Source of the DNA: Selenomonadaceae bacterium
GTDB lineage: Bacteria > Bacillota > Negativicutes > Selenomonadales > Selenomonadaceae
DNA length: 5,488 nt
Direction: 5' to 3'
Assembly (NCBI GenBank): GCA_017390245.1
Contig: JAFPCE010000260.1
Coordinates: 1 to 5,488, forward strand
This document shows positions 1 through 5,488 of the stretch, in pieces (positions within the stretch are counted from its first letter, which is position 1; each line of letters begins with the position of its first letter). The translations under genes and the position numbers were made by a program. The notes beneath the pieces were generated by a model. That model was not told where the DNA came from and ran no database searches. It saw only the letters and a list, made by a program, of their open reading frames with translations.

Positions 1-210
1 GGTGCAAGGCAGGCAGAATGTGACAGACAGGGCCGTTTCCTGGTACCTGCTAACCTGAGAGCCCATGCCAAGCTGCAGAAGGATGTTGTGCTTATCGGCA
101 TCTCCAACCGTATTGAAGTCTGGAGCAAGGCTGAGTGGGATAGATACAATGAAGAAATCACTCCATCTGTATCTTCCATTGCAGAAACCCTTGTGGATTT
201 AGGAATATAA
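1..210 (+). CDS. mraZ: MraZ transcriptional regulator, C-terminal part (5' end outside window)
   Basis: Only the last 69 codons are present, reading in frame from base 1 to TAA at 208-210. Full-length MraZ proteins are about 140-150 residues, so roughly half is missing upstream. The visible part is the second AbrB-like half. It has the DxxxR signature in DRQGR (residues 8-12), followed by FLVPANLR, then a hydrophobic VVLIGISNRIEVWS strand region (about 29-42) and a C-terminal helix ending in LGI. In the family, MraZ is a ring-forming DNA-binding protein that binds TGGG-type repeats upstream of its own gene and controls the dcw operon. Its operator would lie upstream of this window. It is followed after 9 bases by rsmH, the usual partner, so the two are almost certainly cotranscribed. 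Identity is firm; its regulatory action here is inferred from the family. Confidence 0.95.
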   Translation, partial: GARQAECDRQGRFLVPANLRAHAKLQKDVVLIGISNRIEVWSKAEWDRYNEEITPSVSSIAETLVDLGI

Positions 211-216
211 GAGGTG
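211..216 (+). promoter_or_regulatory. Ribosome binding site that decides the rsmH start
   Basis: GAGGTG follows directly after the mraZ stop codon and matches the 16S anti-Shine-Dalgarno over six bases. Its GAGG core ends 5 bases before the ATG at 220. It contains the competing GTG start at 214, for which the only upstream match is a weak AGGA at 201-204 inside mraZ. This favours ATG 220. Confidence 0.7.
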
Positions 217-219
217 CGT

Positions 220-1170
220 ATGGATTTTCATCATATCAGTGTTATGCCTGAGGAAACCATAGCAGGTCTTATAACCGCTAAGGATGGCATCTATGTTGAC
301 TGCACATTAGGTGGTGCAGGCCATAGCAGCCTCATTGCCCAGCAGCTTACACCAGAAGGACATTTAATCGGCATTGACCAGGATACTGCGGCTATTGCAG
401 CTGCCAGCGAAAGGTTAAAGGATTATCCATGCCGGATAGATATAGTAAAAAGTAATTTCAGCCAGCTGGACCAGGTCCTGTCTGACTTGAATGTTCCTCA
501 TGTGGACGGCTTCCTCTTTGATCTAGGTGTATCCTCCCATCAGCTAGATACAGCAGAGAGGGGCTTTTCCTACATGCAGGATGCTCCCCTGGACATGCGT
601 ATGAACCAGCAGGCACAGTTTAGTGCCTATGACGTGGTAAATACCTATTCCCTAGAGGAGCTTAACCGTATTTTCAAGGAATACGGTGAGGAGCGCTGGT
701 CCAAGCGCATTGCGGAGTTTATCATTGATGCCCGCAGTGAAAAACCAGTAGAAACCACAGGCCAGCTGGTAGATATTATCAAAAAAGCAGTACCAGCTGC
801 TGTTCGGAATGCCAAAGGCGGCCATCCTGCAAAGAGGATTTTCCAGGCTGTACGCATTGAGGTAAATGACGAACTGAATATTTTAGAAAAAACCTTTAGA
901 AGTGCTATTGCTCATTTAAAGCCAGGTGGCAGGATTGCCATCATTACCTTCCATTCCCTGGAGGACAGGATTGCTAAGAACGTACTGAAGGAAATGGCTA
1001 GTGGCTGTATATGTCCGCCACAGCTGCCTGTATGTATGTGCCACCACAAGCCAGAAATCAAATTGCTGGTGAAGGGCAAGGCAGCCTCCCATAAGGAGCT
1101 GGAGCAGAATTCCCGCTCCAAAAGCGCCAAGCTGCGCATCGCAGAAAAACTGCCTGCAAAGTGGGATTAA
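220..1170 (+). CDS. rsmH: 16S rRNA (cytosine(1402)-N(4))-methyltransferase RsmH (MraW)
   Basis: This gene encodes a 316-residue, full-length class I SAM-dependent methyltransferase. RsmH makes the N4-methyl group of C1402 in the decoding centre of 16S rRNA. Numbered from the ATG at 220, the SAM-binding glycine loop is YVDCTLGGAGHS (25-36), followed by the acidic GIDQD (51-55). The family block FDLGVSSHQLD is at 100-110 and DAPLDMRMN at 121-129. An insert carries NAKGGHPAKRIFQAVRIEVN (197-216), PGGRIAIITFHSLEDR is at 235-250, and a cysteine-rich CICPPQLPVCMC lies at 263-274, as is common in RsmH. A GTG at 214 could add two residues, but GAGGTG at 211-216 reads better as the Shine-Dalgarno for the ATG at 220. 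The resulting N-terminus MDFHHISVM also matches the family's short MxxHxxVM opening. It follows mraZ by 9 bases. Nothing is truncated or odd. Confidence 0.97.
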   Translation: MDFHHISVMPEETIAGLITAKDGIYVDCTLGGAGHSSLIAQQLTPEGHLIGIDQDTAAIAAASERLKDYPCRIDIVKSNFSQLDQVLSDLNVPHVDGFLFDLGVSSHQLDTAERGFSYMQDAPLDMRMNQQAQFSAYDVVNTYSLEELNRIFKEYGEERWSKRIAEFIIDARSEKPVETTGQLVDIIKKAVPAAVRNAKGGHPAKRIFQAVRIEVNDELNILEKTFRSAIAHLKPGGRIAIITFHSLEDRIAKNVLKEMASGCICPPQLPVCMCHHKPEIKLLVKGKAASHKELEQNSRSKSAKLRIAEKLPAKWD

Positions 1171-1266
1171 GGAAGAGCTGACAGCTTCAGGCAGTGTCTG
1201 CTGTGAATCCGTCAGAAATAACTTTAGAGCAAGGCAATATAGAGAAAAACGAAAGGAGGGTCTGCC

Positions 1267-1647
1267 ATGCTGGCACGTCAGCTGGAGGAAGACTATTATG
1301 AGGCACTGCCTCAAGAGCAGCCTGTACAGCCACAAAAACATATCAGACGCCGTACTGTTAAACGGATAAAGCCACGCAGTAATGGCGGACTCAAGGTTGC
1401 TATGACAGTATTGTTAGCAGCTGTTATGGCGGTATTATTCCTGGGCAGCAGCAGTGAATTAGCCAGCCGGGGCTTTGAGCTGGTACAGCTTAAGCAGCAG
1501 GCAGCTACCCTGGAAAAGGAAAATGCACAATTAGAAATAGAAAATGCCAAGCTGAAATCACCAAACCGCATTAAAGAAATTGCGGAGAAAAAGCTGGGTA
1601 TGACCATTCCGCATCAGGTATATTTTGTGGAAGGCAAAAAGAACTAA
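1267..1647 (+). CDS. ftsL: Cell division protein FtsL (septum formation initiator-like)
   Basis: This is a 126-residue bitopic membrane protein. It has an acidic then strongly basic cytoplasmic tail (RRRTVKRIKPR, 27-37). A single membrane segment follows at about 43-60, then a leucine-zipper-like coiled coil at about 68-97 rich in E, K, N and L. The FtsL/DivIC-type closing motif SPNRIKEIAEKKLGM is at 98-112, with a short tail to residue 126. In the family, FtsL pairs with an FtsB/DivIC protein through the coiled coil and activates the FtsW-FtsI septal synthase. The start is supported by AAAGGAGG at 1252-1259, seven bases before ATG. The size, topology and position after rsmH all fit. FtsL and DivIC are hard to tell apart by sequence alone, and the name rests mainly on gene order. 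Unusually, it is followed by a terminator instead of the septal penicillin-binding protein gene. Confidence 0.88.
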   Translation: MLARQLEEDYYEALPQEQPVQPQKHIRRRTVKRIKPRSNGGLKVAMTVLLAAVMAVLFLGSSSELASRGFELVQLKQQAATLEKENAQLEIENAKLKSPNRIKEIAEKKLGMTIPHQVYFVEGKKN

Positions 1648-1680
1648 AATCCTCTTACAGATTATGTGAGGGGATTTTTT
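1646..1680 (+). terminator. Rho-independent terminator overlapping the ftsL stop codon
   Basis: The arms 1646-1658 and 1666-1678 form an uninterrupted 13-base-pair stem (two of the pairs are G-U), with a 7-base loop (1659-1665). The 3' arm ends in six T residues (1675-1680). The A-tract at the start of the 5' arm pairs with this T-tract, and the arm begins on the last two bases of the ftsL TAA. It should end the mraZ-rsmH-ftsL transcript, though because it touches the stop codon a terminating ribosome may affect folding. How efficiently it terminates is unknown. Confidence 0.87.
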
Positions 1681-1681
1681 G

Positions 1682-1710
1682 TTGCCAATTTTTTAATCCA
1701 GGCATATATG
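1682..1710 (+). promoter_or_regulatory. Possible weak upstream promoter for murE
   Basis: TTGCCA (1682-1687, 5 of 6 to the -35 consensus) is followed after 17 bases by TATATG (1705-1710, 4 of 6 to the -10 consensus). It lies immediately after the terminator and could be a second start for the murE unit. The region is AT-rich, so chance matches are likely. It is clearly weaker than the promoter at 1813-1841. Confidence 0.25.
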
Positions 1711-1812
1711 ATTTGGAGGCGGTCAGGAAACAATGATTTATTGTTGTTAGAAAAGGATGATTTTATTTGCGGGAAAAATTTGCAAGGGCGGCTATTACCT
1801 TATTTAGCTATA

Positions 1813-1841
1813 TTGTCAAAAGCAGCGGAGAGTATTATAAT
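1813..1841 (+). promoter_or_regulatory. Housekeeping (sigma-A/sigma-70 type) promoter for murE-murF-mraY
   Basis: The -35 box TTGTCA (1813-1818, 5 of 6) and a perfect -10 box TATAAT (1836-1841) are separated by the ideal 17 bases. No extended -10 TGn is present. Transcription would begin near 1848-1849, giving a leader of about 67 bases before the murE ATG. Its place after a terminator and before a tightly packed gene set supports it as the start of a separate wall-precursor operon. The promoter is read from sequence only. Confidence 0.78.
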
Positions 1842-1901
1842 ATACAGGTTAAGATATAATTACGTTTAGTGTGGGCTTTTGGGCCTGCCAGGAATGTTAT
1901 C

Positions 1902-1907
1902 AGGAGG
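1902..1907 (+). promoter_or_regulatory. Ribosome binding site that decides the murE start
   Basis: AGGAGG sits 7 bases before the ATG at 1915. In-frame upstream starts (TTG 1879, ATG 1894) would place this site inside the coding sequence and have no comparable site of their own, so translation from 1915 is preferred. Confidence 0.85.
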
Positions 1908-1914
1908 AAGTTTT

Positions 1915-3408
1915 ATGGCAAAATCATTAGGTGCATTAGCTGCTCTTTTACAAGATGCAGAACTGACTGGTGATGCAAATATAGAGATAAAGGGAATAGA
2001 GCATGATTCCCGCAAGGCGGCAGAGGGTACTTTGTTTGTGTGCATCAAGGGTGCTCACGTTGATGGACACAAGTTCATTCCCCAGGCTAAGGCCCAGGGT
2101 GCGGTAGCTATTATGACAGAGGAGGATATTGAGGCTCCTGAGGGCATGGCGGTGCTGAAGGTCAAGAGCCTGCAGCCAGCTCTGGAGAAAATTGTGCCAT
2201 TTTTCCATGATTATCCAGCCCAGCGCATGCGGGTTATCGGCATTACTGGTACTAACGGCAAAACCTCCATCAGCTATATGCTGCGGGCTATGCTCCGTGG
2301 CATGGGATGCCGTGTGGGCCTCATTGGCACTATCCAGATAATGATAGAGGACCAGGTACTGCCTATTCATAACACTACCCCGGACATTGTAGAGCTGCAG
2401 CACACCTTAGCTATGATGTGTGAGCAGAATATAGATTATGTGGTAATGGAGGTTTCCAGCCATGCTCTGGCGCTGAACCGTGTGGCAGGCATTGAGTTTG
2501 ATACTGCTGTATTTACCAATCTGACACAGGATCACCTGGATTTCCACAAGACCTTGGAAAACTACAAGCTGGCCAAGGCTAAGCTTTTTGAGCTGGTATC
2601 CAGCCAGCAGCACGTGAAAAATGGCAAGACTGCTGTTGTGAACATTGACGATGCAGCAGGCCAGACCATGCTGGAGCATGCCCAGTGCCGTCACATTACC
2701 TATGGCATTGACAATCCTGCTACCCTGCAGGCTGCAGATATTCAGGTTCTGGCAGATGGTGCTCAGTTTAACATTAAAATCGGTGACAGTGTGCTGCCAT
2801 TGAAGCTGCACATTACAGGCATTTTCAACGTTTACAATGTTATGGCAGCTATTGGCACAGCTATGGCAGAGGGGGTTCCAGCACCAGTTATTAAAAAGTG
2901 CATGGAGGAGTTTACTTCTGTACCAGGCCGTTTTGAGCTTGTAAGAGGGGGCCAGGACTTTGCTGTTATTGTTGACTATGCCCACACTCCAGATGGACTG
3001 GAGAATATTTTAAATACTGCCCGCCGCATTGCCAAGAAGCGCATTATTACAGTATTTGGCTGTGGTGGTGACAGAGACAATACCAAACGCCCTATTATGG
3101 GCCGGATTGCCGCCCAGCTGTCTGATGTGATTATTGCTACCTCTGACAATCCTCGCAGTGAAGATCCACAGCGCATATTGGACATGGTGGTTGCTGGTGT
3201 AGAGGAAGCAGCAGGCCACAAGATGCATGAGGCGATTATAGACAGACGGGAAGCGATTTTCCATGCAGTGGATATTGCAGAAAAGGATGATATTGTCATT
3301 ATTGCCGGCAAGGGCCACGAGAATTACCAGATTCTCAATGAGGGGACTATTCATTTTGATGATAAAGAAGTAGCTATGGAAGCTATCCAGGCTAAAAAGG
3401 CCAAATAA
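1915..3408 (+). CDS. murE: UDP-N-acetylmuramoyl-L-alanyl-D-glutamate--2,6-diaminopimelate ligase MurE
   Basis: This is a 497-residue, full-length Mur ligase acting in the cytoplasm. It uses ATP to add the third stem-peptide residue to UDP-MurNAc-L-Ala-D-Glu. The N-terminal UDP-substrate domain includes HDSRKAAEGTLFVCIKG (30-46). The ATP-binding P-loop is GITGTNGKTS (109-118, Lys116). NTTPD (153-157) and EVSSHAL (179-185) follow, and TNLTQDHLDFH (201-211) leads to the probable carbamylated Lys221 in YKLAKAKLF. The C-terminal domain has PGRFE, VDYAHTPD (353-360), FGCGGDRD (381-388) and AGKGHE (464-469). The DNPR motif (411-414) is the signature of enzymes that choose meso-diaminopimelate; lysine-adding enzymes differ here. 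It begins a run with murF and mraY and has its own promoter. Both the function and the amino acid choice are well supported by motif, though not tested. Confidence 0.97.
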   Translation: MAKSLGALAALLQDAELTGDANIEIKGIEHDSRKAAEGTLFVCIKGAHVDGHKFIPQAKAQGAVAIMTEEDIEAPEGMAVLKVKSLQPALEKIVPFFHDYPAQRMRVIGITGTNGKTSISYMLRAMLRGMGCRVGLIGTIQIMIEDQVLPIHNTTPDIVELQHTLAMMCEQNIDYVVMEVSSHALALNRVAGIEFDTAVFTNLTQDHLDFHKTLENYKLAKAKLFELVSSQQHVKNGKTAVVNIDDAAGQTMLEHAQCRHITYGIDNPATLQAADIQVLADGAQFNIKIGDSVLPLKLHITGIFNVYNVMAAIGTAMAEGVPAPVIKKCMEEFTSVPGRFELVRGGQDFAVIVDYAHTPDGLENILNTARRIAKKRIITVFGCGGDRDNTKRPIMGRIAAQLSDVIIATSDNPRSEDPQRILDMVVAGVEEAAGHKMHEAIIDRREAIFHAVDIAEKDDIVIIAGKGHENYQILNEGTIHFDDKEVAMEAIQAKKAK

Positions 3409-3414
3409 GGCGTA

Positions 3415-3422
3415 AGAGGGAG
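3415..3422 (+). promoter_or_regulatory. Weak, distant ribosome binding site of murF
   Basis: AGAGGGAG is the only purine-rich match to the anti-Shine-Dalgarno ahead of murF. It ends 13 bases before the ATG at 3436, farther than the 5-8 bases seen for the other genes here. An in-frame TAA at 3427-3429 rules out an earlier start. Translation may be weaker than, or partly dependent on, ribosomes finishing murE. Confidence 0.45.
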
Positions 3423-3435
3423 TAATTAAGTTATC

Positions 3436-4815
3436 ATGCCATCATTTACATTAGATGAAGTAATGCAGGCCTTAGGCACTGCCACGGTTTTAGAAGAGAA
3501 GCTGCAGAATTTCCGGGATGTAGTCACAGATACAAGGAAAATCACTGAAGGGGCTCTGTTTGTAGCCTTGAAGGGTGAACGCTTCAATGGTGAAAATTTC
3601 GCCAAGGATGCTATAGAAAAGGGGGCTGCTGGCGTACTGGTCAGCAACGGCTTTGCCTATGGCGAGCCACTGCAGGGCACAGTCATCATGTTTGATGGTG
3701 ATACCCAGACTGCCTATCAGCTTCTGGCGCGCTTCCACCGCCGCCGTTTTGACATTCCTGTTATCGCCATTACGGGCTCTAACGGCAAAACCACTACCAA
3801 GGACCTAACGGCAGCAGTGCTTTCTGCTAAGTTTAATGTTCTGAAGACCCAGGCAAACTTTAACAATGAGATAGGCCTGCCTTTGACACTTTTGCAATTA
3901 AACAAAAGCCATGAGGCAGCTGTAGTAGAAATCGGCATGCGGGGGCTGCATCAGATTGAGGCCCTGGCACCTATGGCAGAGCCGGATATCGGCATCATTA
4001 CCAATGTAGGGGAGACTCATATTGAGCTTCTGGGTTCTATTGAAAATATTGCCCAGGCCAAGGGGGAAATGGCGGAGGCCATCCCTGCGGGGGGAACTTT
4101 GATTATCAACAACGATAATCCATATACTGCAGCTATGTACAAAAAGGCTAAGCCAGGTGTGAAGGTTATTACCTTTGGTCTGGAAAAGGATGCAGATATT
4201 AAGGCCAGTGACATTGTCAGTGATGGCAGCAGCACTACCTTTAAATGCCAGCTGGGCAAAGGCGGCGCTGCCTGCATGCTGACTATTCCAATGCTGGGCA
4301 ATCACAATGTGGCTAATGCTCTGGCAGCTGTTGCAGCAGGTTATGCACTGGGATTAAACACCATGGAAATCGCCCAGGGCTTAGACAGCCTGGAAATGAC
4401 TGGCATGCGCTTTGAAACCAGCCGCAAGGGCAATGTGAATATTATTAACGATGCTTATAATGCCAGCCCTATGTCCATGGAGGCAGCTCTCAGAACCTTA
4501 GGTGAAATCACCAAGGGCAAGGGGGCTATTGCGGTTTTAGGGGATATGCTGGAGCTGGGTGATGTGGCTGTCAGCGCCCATGAGAAGGTGGGCCAGCAGG
4601 CTGCTGAGGCTGGTGTCAAGGCCTTGGTTACCCTGGGTCAGCTGGGGGAGAAAATTGCTGCTGGTGCTAAGGCAGCAGGCCTTGCTGAGGTTTATACCAC
4701 TAGTACTCATGCTGAAGCAGCAGAAGTGCTGAAAACCATTGTCAAGCCTGAGGATACCGTGCTTTTCAAGGGCTCCCGGGGCATGCAGATGGAAAAAATC
4801 ATCGAATTATTATGA
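3436..4815 (+). CDS. murF: UDP-N-acetylmuramoyl-tripeptide--D-alanyl-D-alanine ligase MurF
   Basis: This is a 459-residue, full-length Mur ligase. It uses ATP to join D-Ala-D-Ala to the UDP-MurNAc-tripeptide, completing the cytoplasmic pentapeptide precursor. The N-terminal domain has the DTRKITEGALFVALKGERFNG block (32-52). The P-loop ITGSNGKTTTK is at 112-122 (Lys118). The MurF-typical NFNNEIGLPLTLL follows at 141-153, then EIGMRG (165-170) and ITNVGETHIELLGS (188-201), which leads to AKGEM (208-212). GNHNVANALAA (288-298), NDAYNASPMSMEAAL (338-352), VLGDMLELG (367-375) and FKGSRGMQMEKI (444-455) complete the family pattern. The NFNNEIG and NDAYNASP blocks separate MurF from the other Mur ligases. 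It follows murE by 27 bases and precedes mraY by 38, so it is surely cotranscribed. An in-frame stop at 3427 fixes the ATG at 3436 as the earliest start. Confidence 0.97.
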   Translation: MPSFTLDEVMQALGTATVLEEKLQNFRDVVTDTRKITEGALFVALKGERFNGENFAKDAIEKGAAGVLVSNGFAYGEPLQGTVIMFDGDTQTAYQLLARFHRRRFDIPVIAITGSNGKTTTKDLTAAVLSAKFNVLKTQANFNNEIGLPLTLLQLNKSHEAAVVEIGMRGLHQIEALAPMAEPDIGIITNVGETHIELLGSIENIAQAKGEMAEAIPAGGTLIINNDNPYTAAMYKKAKPGVKVITFGLEKDADIKASDIVSDGSSTTFKCQLGKGGAACMLTIPMLGNHNVANALAAVAAGYALGLNTMEIAQGLDSLEMTGMRFETSRKGNVNIINDAYNASPMSMEAALRTLGEITKGKGAIAVLGDMLELGDVAVSAHEKVGQQAAEAGVKALVTLGQLGEKIAAGAKAAGLAEVYTTSTHAEAAEVLKTIVKPEDTVLFKGSRGMQMEKIIELL

Positions 4816-4853
4816 TGTTAAAATAATTCCTGTATAAGTGAGGAGTTTTATTG

Positions 4854-5488
4854 ATGGAAAATATATTTTATCCTGGAGCAGCCATTGTTTTAGCTGCAGT
4901 GCTGGTTTTACTGGCAGGTCCAAGGATGATACCAGAGCTGCACAAGCTGAAATTTGGCCAGAGCATCAGAGAAGAAGGGCCTAAAAGCCACCAGGCGAAA
5001 AGCGGTACTCCAACCATGGGTGGCATCATGATTATCCTGTCTATTGCCATTACCTCCATGGTACTGGGGAAGCTCAGCCTGGAGCTGGTGCTGGCACTGA
5101 TTATCATGCTGGGGCATTTTGTTTTAGGCTTTGTAGATGACTACATCAAGGTAGTCAAGAAGCATAACCTGGGCTTAAAGGCTAAGCAGAAGCTGTTAGG
5201 GCAGATTATCATTGCCGTGCTGGTGGCGTATTTTGCCGGGCTGCCTACGGATTTATGGGTGCCCTTTGCTGGTAATATTGATTTAGGCTATGGCTTTTAT
5301 GTGCTGATTCTGCTGGTGCTGGTAGGTACTAGTAACGCTGTTAATCTCACAGATGGCCTGGATGGACTGGCTTCTGGCACAGTGATTTTTGCTGCTCTTA
5401 CCTATATGGCTATCTGCCTGGCTTTAGGCAAAATGGATCTGGCTATTTTCTGCGGTGCTATGGCCGGGGCCTGCCTGGGCTTTTTGAA
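4854..5488 (+). CDS. mraY: Phospho-N-acetylmuramoyl-pentapeptide-transferase MraY, N-terminal part (3' end outside window)
   Basis: The first 211 codons are present with no internal stop; the family is usually about 320-360 residues, so over half is visible. MraY is a polytopic inner-membrane enzyme. It moves phospho-MurNAc-pentapeptide from UDP to undecaprenyl phosphate, forming lipid I. After a membrane helix at about 8-27 comes the cytoplasmic KFGQSIREEGPKSHQAKSGT stretch (33-52), then TPTMGG (52-57). The catalytic aspartate pair is in GFVDDYIK (Asp95, Asp96), followed by KQKLLGQ (111-117) and the hallmark NAVNLTDGLDGLA (161-173). Further hydrophobic segments lie at about 58-71, 76-94, 118-130, 148-160 and 176-196. 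The third catalytic aspartate and the HHH motif would lie beyond the window. AGGAG at 4841-4845 is 8 bases before the ATG at 4854. An adjacent in-frame TTG at 4851 is less likely. Confidence 0.96.
   Translation, partial: MENIFYPGAAIVLAAVLVLLAGPRMIPELHKLKFGQSIREEGPKSHQAKSGTPTMGGIMIILSIAITSMVLGKLSLELVLALIIMLGHFVLGFVDDYIKVVKKHNLGLKAKQKLLGQIIIAVLVAYFAGLPTDLWVPFAGNIDLGYGFYVLILLVLVGTSNAVNLTDGLDGLASGTVIFAALTYMAICLALGKMDLAIFCGAMAGACLGFL

Larger units (their letters stand above)
1648..1914. other. Intergenic region between ftsL and murE; no convincing gene
   Basis: This 267-base gap contains the terminator at its left end and the murE promoter and leader at its right end. The middle (about 1681-1860) is roughly one third GC by hand count, against about half in a sampled murE line. 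The one open frame crossing it (GTG 1666 or ATG 1708 to 1869) has no good Shine-Dalgarno, starts in or just after the terminator, and shows no family resemblance. I see no penicillin-binding protein motifs such as SxxK, SxN or KTG. A septal transpeptidase gene would usually be expected here in Firmicutes. Confidence 0.75.

Noticed and set aside
1006..1041. Cysteine-rich segment of RsmH as a possible unusual metal site
   Set aside because: A C-x-C-P-P ... C-x-C stretch at this position is common in RsmH proteins, so it is not a special feature of this gene.
1181..1204. Possible hairpin between rsmH and ftsL (ACAG/CTGT and CAG/CTG arms)
   Set aside because: It has only four plus three base pairs separated by a bulge, and no T-tract follows. 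It is not a credible terminator or riboswitch.
1231..1243. TATAGA as a -10 box for an ftsL promoter
   Set aside because: It matches the -10 consensus at only four of six bases, and the position 17 bases upstream (GAAATA) does not resemble a -35 box.
1855..1860. Second TATAAT downstream of the murE promoter
   Set aside because: No -35-like sequence lies 16-18 bases upstream and there is no extended -10 TGn, so it is probably chance in AT-rich DNA.
1666..1869. Open frame of 67 codons between ftsL and murE
   Set aside because: It starts inside the terminator (or at ATG 1708 without a Shine-Dalgarno), runs through the promoter, and shows no recognisable motif. It is best explained as chance reading of AT-rich intergenic DNA.
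1948..2403. Long antisense open frames opposite murE, murF, rsmH and mraY
   Set aside because: They are opposite strongly conserved genes and show no family motifs. They are shadows of the coding strand.

Overview
The window is a stretch of a division and cell wall (dcw) cluster from a bacterium. All genes lie on the + strand, in the order mraZ (3' end only), rsmH, ftsL, murE, murF, mraY (5' part only). The proteins look like those of Firmicutes: RsmH and MraZ are close to the Bacillus type, and the short FtsL has a basic cytoplasmic tail. The wording of FtsL, the moderate GC and the meso-diaminopimelate signature of MurE fit the Negativicutes (Selenomonas relatives with two membranes). That placement is an inference from general resemblance, not a database match.

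Layout. Positions 1-210 encode the last 69 residues of MraZ. Nine bases later rsmH (220-1170) begins. After a 96-base gap with a strong Shine-Dalgarno, ftsL (1267-1647) follows. Its stop codon is built into the 5' arm of a rho-independent terminator (1646-1680). An AT-rich stretch without a convincing gene follows (to 1914). It carries a near-consensus housekeeping promoter (TTGTCA, 17 bases, TATAAT at 1813-1841). This should drive a second transcription unit of murE (1915-3408), murF (3436-4815) and mraY (4854 to beyond the window), separated by gaps of only 27 and 38 bases.

How the genes work together. MraZ is the cluster's transcription regulator. RsmH methylates 16S rRNA. FtsL is a membrane component of the divisome. 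MurE and MurF complete the UDP-MurNAc-pentapeptide in the cytoplasm by adding the third residue and the D-Ala-D-Ala dipeptide. MraY then transfers phospho-MurNAc-pentapeptide to undecaprenyl phosphate to form lipid I.

The main departure from a standard cluster is that no penicillin-binding protein gene (ftsI/pbpB/spoVD) stands between ftsL and murE. A terminator and a fresh promoter occupy that place. Otherwise this is conserved core genome. I saw no mobile element, CRISPR array, RNA gene or novel defence-like system.
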